Source of the DNA: Serripes groenlandicus
Taxonomy: Eukaryota > Mollusca > Bivalvia > Cardiida > Cardiidae
Assembly (NCBI GenBank): GCA_031761405.1
Contig: JASEVX010000007.1
Location: 62,693,062 to 62,757,061 of the forward strand
DNA length: 64,000 nt
Direction of reading: 5' to 3'
The notes below the pieces were generated by a model, which ran no database searches, was not told the DNA's origin, and worked only from the letters and a program-made list of their open reading frames with translations. A program made the translations under genes and the position numbers. How positions within the stretch are numbered: position 1 is the first letter of the stretch; every line of letters begins with the position of its first letter. Below are positions 57,371 to 64,000 of the stretch, in pieces.

Positions 57371-60300
57371 GTAAGTGTTTTTGTTTTTTGTGTGATTTAA
57401 ATTTGACATGTATGCGGAAATTGGTTTAAATTTTGCCGAGAGAGATAACATTTTACCTTAAACATTTCACTTAAGTACTCAATCACCTGAGGAAAACGAA
57501 CTTTTAAAATATACAAGACACCTCTAGCGATGCAGGGTCTTATTGACTATACGGGCTGGCATCACTGAATGTTACACTGCCGTTAGAATAGATGGATGGA
57601 TGTTTTCTGTCAGAAGATGGTAAATGTTCTGGTAGGACTGTTGGTATAAAGTGGCCTCACGTAATCGTCGACCGACTCGGTGGTTGAATGATTGATCTAT
57701 TGGGGTTTAACGCCGTTTTTAACAATTTCTCAGTTCTATCACGGCGACCAGTTCACCTACTCATGTGTTTCCTGGTTTTCTCACACCAGTACTCCACACA
57801 ACAAACTTCCCAAGCAACTGGGTGCTTTTCCACATAGACTTACATGTAGTCCATTGGTGGAAGACGAATGACGCATGTCGCATTGACTTTTGCCAATCGT
57901 CGGAAAGAAAGTTGGCCGAGCCGGGATTCGAACTCACAACCCCTCGATTGACAGCCCGCGTCTCTACCGACTGAGCTACCGGGGCTCGGCCCGCCTCGGT
58001 GGTGTAGTGGTAGAATCTCCTCCTCGTGTGCGGGAGGTCACGGGTTCGATCACCAGGCGGGTTTTACCAAAGACATTACACATGGTAGTTATAGCTGCCC
58101 TCCTTGGCGCTCAGGGTTGCGGGGCTAGCATTACGACTGTCTGGCTGGTGTCAGGATATATGGATCAGTAGAACTGGCAACTTACCTAGGAAAACGTTGT
58201 GATATGACAGAAAATTTGCTGAAAGTGGCGTAAAAACCTGAACAATCAATCGACCGACTTTATCGACACTGTACTTAAAACAAAAATTGCCAGACGCGGC
58301 TCATAATGATTTCGATGTTTGATTCCTGATATATATAGTATTGATTGTTTGACTGATTTTGGGTTACCTTTGAAAAAACGTCGTTTTTGACGTCAACACA
58401 TATGTTTTTGTGACAATGGTTAATGAAACCGCCATCACTTTACATTACCATATGTATGAAGTGGTATTAGAATAAAATAGACGGCAGACAGTAGGGAATA
58501 TAATTGCATGCGTGCTTATACCAATTCAATACATCTGCCGCGACAAATTAGATAACTAAATTCGAATTAAAAGGAAAGTTTCGCAAAAGTATTTTAACAG
58601 AAATAAGAAATAAGAATAAGAAATAATGTTTTATTGTGTTAATAACTCCGTCTCCTGCTAAAACATCACTTAAAACAAGAAAGGGAACACGGTATGCCAG
58701 GATAAGTCTTCTAATTTATGTAGTATCATCCTGACCCACGGTGTTCACAACGCTTTTAAAAAAAAACTTGTTAACGTAACACAATATGATACCAACTTAA
58801 CGTCAGAGTGATATTTCAGCAGCATTATGTCATCAGGAGAGGGCTTATTATCATTTTATATGTTTATGTTTTTGTCTTGTTCTTTTGTCTCTCTTCTCTC
58901 TCTTACTTTTTTTTTCTCTCCATATGAATCCTGTATTCAGCCTGGTATTCACTTTATATGTTAACATGTATAATAATTATCTGATACCACATTTCGTGGT
59001 CGAGTAGTTGGCGTCGGGGATTTAAAACCGAGTGTCCCGAGTTCGATCCCGAGTAGCGGCACGACGGTCATGGAGGAGTGTCCTTTGGCAAGGCACATTT
59101 TCTAACCTAGTACTGGTTTGTTTACCCAGGGATCATGGATAAGTGAACTGTCGCCGTGATATAACTGAAATAATTATGAAAGCGGCGTAAAATCCTAATA
59201 AAACTAAATCATATCACATTTAACATGTGTGAGTGTATGTATTAAACTTTGAAACTTTGATGTGTTCTATCGTGAGAATTGTATACGAAACGCAACCATA
59301 TAAAACATTCGTGAATTAATGATTAGGGACGGGTTGATACTTATTCATGCGAAGATAATTACATTGCAGATAGCTACGCAGCAAAACAGATGTGTCAGTA
59401 TATACGAGGGGTGATCCAGAAGTAATAGGAATTTTGTTATAATTTCGACACAAATTAAACTTGTAGAAAATAATCCTTATTTTTGTTTTAACAGTCAACA
59501 TTTCTCTTACATACATGACACATATTTGAAAGGTTCACAAGCAACATTTCTGGAAGATTATGATAATTGTAAGTACAATGGGGGAGGGCCAAGGTAGTAA
59601 CGTCACTCTGTCGTCGCCGTTTGAAGGGAAACGAGTAGGTTTGAAAGCTTGAATAAATATTTTAACAACAGTTATATTAACTCAATTGTTGCATCAACTT
59701 CCCCAGTTTGCCGTTTGAAGGGAAACGAGTAGGTTTGAAAGCTTGAATAAATATTTAAACAACAGTCATATTAACTCAATTGTTGCATCAACTTCCCCAG
59801 AAGCCATTGCTTAAATTCATTCCATAAACTTTGTTAAACGAAATGCGTAACACGTGATGTGTAATAACTGACAATTATTATTGGGAAAACGACACTCACA
59901 CTGTTCCTTTCATCATCAGAACTGACTCTTTTGCAAGTGCCATTAGTTTCCCACTGATTTCGCCTCAATTCGTTTCTATGACAACGATTTATAACTAAAC
60001 TAATGACAATAATAGAAATATTAATTGGCCATAAGGTAGAGCAAAAACAAATATACATATGGTATGAATTTCCTAAATATGTATTAACTAATACAATAAT
60101 TACTAATAAAGTCCTATTACTTTTGGATCACCCCTCGTATATATATTATATAGATAGATAGACTTTATTTGAGTTATACAAATACATGTATCTCATCATT
60201 TACATACATTAACATAAACAAAATTTATACGTGAACATTAAATAATAATCCGAAATAACTTCCTGGTTTTGGTACATCTCAAAAATAGCTGATACCAAAC

Positions 60301-63300
60301 AAAGACAATTTAACTACTGCTCCGAAATTTAAGCTATATAGACAAATACAGCAGGAATTTAGCTAAACACAATCAAAGTATGCTTCTGTCTGCTTTCCTG
60401 TAGCTCAGATGATAGCCTTTCTATCTTCCACAGACTCGACTTGTTCTAGGTGTGGAATAACTGACATAACATGTTGTATAACAGAGCATATTTTAGTTAA
60501 TTGTACATTTGTGCAGACTTGTAGGCTCCTTTTCGAAGAATGTATTAATTTTTAATGTGGTTGCATCGTTTCTCATGACGCATGGAATTATAAAATATAA
60601 ATTTGACATAGCCGTGTACCTACGGTATTTACAAGCTACAAGCTCTATAACAGAGGCTTTATCGAACTCTGACTATATGCGCCAGTGCATGAGAAATGTT
60701 ACAAGTTGGTATATATGAACAGTGTAGGTTCAGATCATCTTGTCCGTCTGCTTAGTCTTATCAGAATCTTCACAACTTGAACCCTTTCCAACGCATTTGC
60801 TCATGTACAGTCTATTTACAATTGAACATTTGAGCCGTTCCACGAGAAAACCAACGTAATGTATCATTTCTCCTTTAACGACTGTGTTTTCTGTAAGCCT
60901 TTATCAAGTAGAGGGTAAATTACGGAGTCCTGTTATGTCCATCAACATGCCGACTTGATAGGCGCCCAATTCGCTTTGTCATACCGAATCTTTGACCTCG
61001 ACAAGTCGGAAAGTCGAAGTATTTTGGTCAAAATTATATATCTATCTCAACTCGTCGACCTGAAATTTATCGCGACAACTCGAAATTTATCGCGACAACT
61101 CGAAAACAAACTGTCGAATGAAACTAAGTCCTTAAAGTTAATATCGTGCTTATGTCAACTTGTCGACTTAGGACAATGTTAAGCGGGTGTGACACCGATA
61201 GAAAGTATACTGCTTAAAGACAACGGGTAAATCCCTTCATTGCTACGACAAGGACAAATTGCTTATAACCAGACATTTCTCCTTTTGTGATCATGTTTTC
61301 AAATCTGTATTATAATGCTATATTTCTTTCATAAAGATTTTGCAGAATTTTTCAAAACTCATTTAAAAGTCGTCTGATTTAGATTTGTTGTTAGTTGCAA
61401 AGTGTTATCTGGCAGTCGACGTAATAACTTATGATATATTTAACACAAAAACCGATATACAGATATCCGTATCAAGCCCTGTCCTGCCTTGTCATATTAT
61501 TAAGATATTATAGTAATGTGTTATTAATATTGATATCGTATATCCACGGAACTCGATTGATTGATTGATTGATTGATTGCTTTATTGATTGATTGATTTT
61601 TGGATTTTAACGCCGTTTCAACGGTTTTATAACGCAGGTCAGTTCACCTAGCATATGTTTCTCGAACCAGTACCTCCACATAGCCTTCGTCCAAGGCAAC
61701 TAACTGGCTTTCTTCCCACATATACTATTTAGCCTATTGGTGAAAAACGAATGTTGACGCCAGTCTCAATGACCTTGTTCAATCACTAGAAATAAGTGAA
61801 TGGCCGAGCCGGGGTTTGAACTACTCCTAGATATAACCATGGTACATTTTTCAGACTATGTTAAGAACGTACATAAAGATGGTGACAAAGTTTATCTTAT
61901 TCATGGCGCAGAAATGAAGAACGTGCTGCATTCAACACCCTGGTATAACGGTGAGTAGCTTTACAACATGTATTTTGTAAGGGATATATGGCAAAAGCAA
62001 TGCCTCATGACAATATTCTATATTATTCTATATTAAGGAAAGCCATAGATGCAACCTCTGCAGAAAACTCGAAGTGTAACACAATAGTGTCCCGTCCATG
62101 CCAATATGGATATTCAGAAGTCTACCACAACAGCCGAGTTACTTAAGATAAACAAAAGGGGGAAAAATCTTTATAAAAAACACATGTTTACCAAAATCTC
62201 TGGAAATATATGTATGTTATGACGACATATTGAGATTAGTTTAAATAACTAAATATATTGTACCCGCTTTACATTCAGTATTACCATCACCATCATTTTT
62301 ATTACACACAAGAATTCTGCAGCAGACGACTTTACAAACATTTTGTCAAAAATGTGGAAACATTCTATAAATGTAAGAATAATTATTGAATAAAGTTGAA
62401 AACATGGTGGCAAATGGAGGAATTGCCCCCCTTATGAGCAATTTTCCATTTGCCAAAATATTTTCAAACGCCGCGTGCTGCAGAGACGCCAGGGGTTAAT
62501 ATCATGTTAAAAAACACAAAATGTAAATAAAGATAGATAGGATCACTTTATTTATTTGTTTTTGATTTGTTTATCTTTTTTCAGCTGAATATTCATTCGA
62601 TAAAGATGCGTTATCGAAGGTTGTTGATGAAGAAAGAGGAAAACTCCGCCATAAATTGGAAAGTTTCGGGTCTCTATTGAAAAATGCTGGAGTAAGTTGG
62701 AGGGAAAATTCGAGTTGGCAGTTACTATCAATTGTTTCCTATATATATATATATGAGCCGTTCAACAAGAAAACCAACAGTGTGGACCCTGCGTAAAGTA
62801 TCGACCCGGATCAGCCTAAGCATGCCGCGTAGGTTAACCCTCACATATACTTTTCGCCTCCTGTAGATTTTCTGTTTCAGGAATCATTACTCTATACATA
62901 TATCCCCATGAGACGGACTGCGCAGGTTGATCTGTGTCGATAAATTACGCAGAGCTCATAATGTTGGTTTTTCAGTCTGATCACGTTATACTCTGTTCAC
63001 ATACTACTTACAGATCCTTGTTAGAAGGTTCTGACAATGTGTGTATATTGTATGAATGAAGTTCATTGTGAGTAATTTTTTCTATTTTTCCCAATTATTT
63101 CAAAAGTCGTCTGCTACAAAGGCGTCAACATGCGCTAATTTAAGGTAAAGTGTTAAATTCTAAAAAGTGATTCCAATAATATTGATCTAAATGTCATTAT
63201 ATGGCAAACTAATCTATGAAAGATATAATGTAGAATACGACAATAATGGTCTTACATGGCTTTGTTTATAGTGTTTAATTTACTGTAGGGGAGCGGGGAT

Positions 63301-63671
63301 GCATTACGACTGACTCGCTGATGTCATATTAAATGTACGGTAGTAGCGGTAACTTTGCCCATGCAGCGACCTGACATAACTTGAAAAAACATAAAACAAT
63401 CTTGAAAGCGGCGAAAACAACATACAAGCAATAAAACTTAAAGTTCAACATTCTCGTATTTTTGTTTCAGATTGACGGAACGGTTAAAAGTGTATCTGGC
63501 TCGTCCCCCGGGGAAGGTATATGTAAAGCAGCGGAGGAGGTGGGGGCACAGCTGATAGTTGTTGGAACGAGGGGACTGGGGACGGTCAGACGCACGCTGA
63601 TGGGGAGTGTCAGTGACTTCGTAATGCACCATGCTAGTGTACCCGTCCTTGTTTGTAAAATGGGCAAATGA
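57304..63671 (+). CDS. Universal stress protein (UspA-like), whole gene (4 exons)
   Basis: Exons 57304-57370, 61855-61950, 62585-62691 and 63471-63671 join in frame to 156 residues, the usual length for a single-domain USP. Seen: the N-terminal strand and loop RRIIAIAIDGSENAEFAF with the conserved Asp, a second strand KVYLIHGAE, a helix rich in K/E, the strand AQLIVVGTRG, and the ATP-loop motif G-x2-G-x9-G-S (GTRG, nine residues, GS) followed by SVPVLV. Known: UspA-fold proteins with this motif bind ATP and are usually cytosolic stress-linked dimers; animal copies are common in molluscs and cnidarians. The exact role here is unknown. All four exons are free of repeats, though the introns are full of them. 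Confidence 0.9.
57675..58249 (+). mobile_element. tRNA-SINE (outer), interrupted by another SINE
   Basis: Head CGCCTCGGTGGTGTAGTGGT and GGGTTCGATCACC, then body and tail TTGTGATATGACAG...GAAAGTGGCGTAAAAACC. TCGACCGACT flanks the whole unit at 57668-57677 and 58250-58259. The first bases of the head lie left of the inner SINE. Confidence 0.75.
57685..57991 (-). mobile_element. tRNA-SINE (inner), nested in a SINE head
   Basis: Full-length minus-strand copy of the 4909 type, about 307 bp. The 12 bases CG(A/C)CTCGGTGGT lie on both sides (57673-57684 and 57992-58003), one mismatch. Confidence 0.82.
58260..58984. other. USP intron 1, unassigned
   Basis: No feature recognised apart from short pyrimidine and AATAAG runs. 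Confidence 0.45.
58995..59211 (+). mobile_element. tRNA-SINE, short subfamily
   Basis: Head CGTGGTCGAGTAGTTGGCG and GAGTTCGATCCCGAG; tail CGCCGTGATATAACTGAAAT, GCGGCGTAAAATCC. TA(C/T)CACATTT flanks (58985 and 59212) may be the target duplication. Matches 29274 in subfamily. Confidence 0.8.
59401..60141. mobile_element. Non-autonomous mariner-like element
   Basis: Thirty-base inverted ends TATACGAGGGGTGATCCA...(one mismatch) at 59401-59430 and 60112-60141, beginning and ending with TA. Mariner-type ends often carry AGGGG and TCCAAAAGT. About 740 bp with no transposase reading frame seen. Confidence 0.78.
59616..59803 (+). repeat. 94-bp tandem duplication inside the mariner-like element
   Basis: GCCGTTTGAAGGGAAACGAG...CATCAACTTCCCCAG twice, nearly identical. 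Confidence 0.88.
60142..60673. other. USP intron 1, unassigned
   Basis: Starts with a short (ATAG)n run; nothing else recognised. Confidence 0.45.
60674..60790 (+). repeat. Dispersed repeat D, copy 2
   Basis: GCGCCAGTGCATGAGAAA, AACAGTGTAGGTTCAGAT, CTTGTCC...CTTAGTCT as at 18367. Confidence 0.55.
60832..60870 (+). mobile_element. TA-MITE end fragment
   Basis: TGAGCCGTTCCACGAGAAAA then CCAACGTAATGTATC, fused to MITE-1-like TTTCTCCTTT. Confidence 0.5.
61068..61100 (+). repeat. Short direct repeat
   Basis: GAAATTTATCGCGACAACTC occurs twice in a row (about 20 bp). Confidence 0.8.
61225..61410 (-). mobile_element. TTAA-MITE-1, very worn
   Basis: GACAAATTGCTTATAACCAG and AAAGTCGTCTGATTTAGATT, TTGTTGTTAG; ends lost. 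Confidence 0.45.
61556..61820 (-). mobile_element. tRNA-SINE, minus strand, just before USP exon 2
   Basis: (GATT)n tail, TTTTAACGCCGTTTCAACGG, body, then GGCCGAGCCGGGGTTTGAAC; the head stops about 35 bp before the exon-2 acceptor. Confidence 0.8.
61855..61950 (+). CDS. USP exon 2
   Basis: The acceptor is TTTTTCAG at 61854 and the donor GTGAGT at 61951, phase 1 to 1. It encodes YYVKNVHKDGDKVYLIHGAE and a loop ending PWYN. The VKNVHKxGDK-xYL-x-H pattern is typical of metazoan USPs. A minus-strand SINE ends only about 30-40 bp upstream of the acceptor. Confidence 0.9.
62308..62498 (+). mobile_element. TTAA-MITE-1 in USP intron 2
   Basis: ACAAGAATTCTGCAGCAGAC arm, ATTGCCCCCCTTATGAGC hairpin, GCAGAGACGCCAGGGGTTAA right end; left terminus lost. 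Confidence 0.62.
62585..62691 (+). CDS. USP exon 3
   Basis: The acceptor is TTTTTCAG at 62584 and the donor GTAAGT at 62692, phase 1 to 0. It encodes a charged helical stretch (DEERGKLRHKLES) ending LLKNAG, the central variable region of the fold. Confidence 0.85.
62754..62975 (+). mobile_element. TA-MITE in USP intron 3
   Basis: TGAGCCGTTCAACAAGAAAA left end after a TA run; interior shortened; right end decays after CATAATGTTGG. Confidence 0.72.
63050..63157 (+). mobile_element. TTAA-MITE-1, right half only
   Basis: AAAAGTCGTCTGCTACAAAG, GCGTCAACATGCGC, GGTAAAGTGTTAA. Confidence 0.5.
63296..63430 (+). mobile_element. tRNA-SINE fragment, 3' half
   Basis: GCATTACGACTGACTCGCTG to GAAAGCGGCGAAAAC; ends about 40 bp before USP exon 4. 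Confidence 0.55.
63471..63671 (+). CDS. USP exon 4: ATP-binding motif and stop
   Basis: The acceptor is TTTGTTTCAG at 63470; TGA stop at 63669-63671. It contains PGEGICKAAEEVGAQLIVVG, then GTRG...GS with nine residues between, SDFVMHHASVPVLV and a short tail KMGK. The invariant glycines and Ser of the ATP loop are all present. Confidence 0.93.
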   Translation: MDGTVKSVSGSSPGEGICKAAEEVGAQLIVVGTRGLGTVRRTLMGSVSDFVMHHASVPVLVCKMGK

Positions 63672-64000
63672 TTGGGCAATTATTTCTCGTCAAATGTACA
63701 TCTGACCAATCACATAACACTTAAACAGGATACTTATGTCCGGTATATTTTCATACATAACAATTTCGCTATTTAATCTAAGGCATGTCAAGACCAATCG
63801 TCAACCATGACCTAGTATAAACTAGATTAATCGACGCGTCAAGTCTTATAATGTTTCTTTTCCCATGCGTCATCTATTTTAGCCCCCGATGTCGTGTCTG
63901 AAAAATGAAAGTCACTACAAAATACTTGTTCACAATTGAACTATTCTTCCGATATAGAGTATGATAGACGTTTTCAATCAATTTAAAACTTTTCAAAATG
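63672..64000. other. USP 3' flank
   Basis: No canonical AATAAA, repeat or further exon seen up to the window edge. Confidence 0.5.

Noticed and set aside
25892..63671. Testin and USP as one transcription unit
   Set aside because: Testin has its own stop and a candidate poly(A) signal, USP has its own ATG with typical N-terminus, and no junction joins them.
63467..63679. 70-codon minus-strand frame
   Set aside because: Shadow of USP exon 4.

Overview
This window is animal nuclear DNA, most likely from a bivalve mollusc. The evidence is intron-split genes with GT-AG junctions, many tRNA-derived SINEs whose 3' domain resembles the molluscan Meta/RUDI-type SINEs, AGCTCGAC...TCGAGC elements with GGCGTC runs, and a dense load of short inverted-repeat elements. 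Assignment to a heterodont clam or Dreissena-like species is inference; the sequence alone does not name the species.

Two protein-coding genes are supported, both on the + strand. The first is a testin-type PET-LIM gene. A small candidate start exon lies at 25892-25909; the well supported exons run from 42019 to 55550 and encode an N-terminal Cys/His cluster, a PET-like segment and three LIM domains, about 386 residues when joined. The second, about 1.75 kb downstream, is a four-exon universal stress protein (57304-63671, 156 residues) with an intact ATP-binding G-x2-G-x9-G-S motif. The two are not an operon and nothing shows a shared function; testin is an adhesion/actin scaffold and USPs are small soluble nucleotide-binding stress proteins.

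Region by region: 1-25.9 kb holds no recognisable gene. It is a mosaic of inverted-repeat elements, a 1.7-kb tandem-repeat-bearing element (1.74-3.44 kb), a SINE with perfect flanking duplications (4.9-5.2 kb) and a 31-unit satellite of 44 bp (19.43-20.79 kb). From 25.9 to 42.0 kb is the presumed first intron of the testin gene, with a purine-rich simple-sequence tract (27.56-28.32 kb), a 30-bp satellite (34.71-35.35 kb), a foldback element (40.1-40.5 kb) and more repeats. From 42.0 to 55.6 kb testin exons alternate with repeats. From 57.3 to 63.7 kb is the USP gene, whose first intron contains a SINE nested in another SINE and a non-autonomous mariner-like element.

The dominant feature is one family, here called TTAA-MITE-1: about 230 bp, flanked by TTAA, arms starting CCCTTTCCC, with a second hairpin inside. 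By hand count there are close to 60 full or partial copies, roughly a sixth of the window. A pre-insertion site and a filled site lie side by side (20981 and 21300), showing TTAA target duplication as in piggyBac transposons. Other families are TTAA-MITE-2, a TA-MITE (ends TGAGCCGTCC), a CAGGGGCG-ended hAT-like element carrying a TA-MITE inside it, a hairpin MITE, and Helitron-like sequences ending in a hairpin plus CTCTTGTT. Element boundaries and counts come from reading by eye and were not computed.
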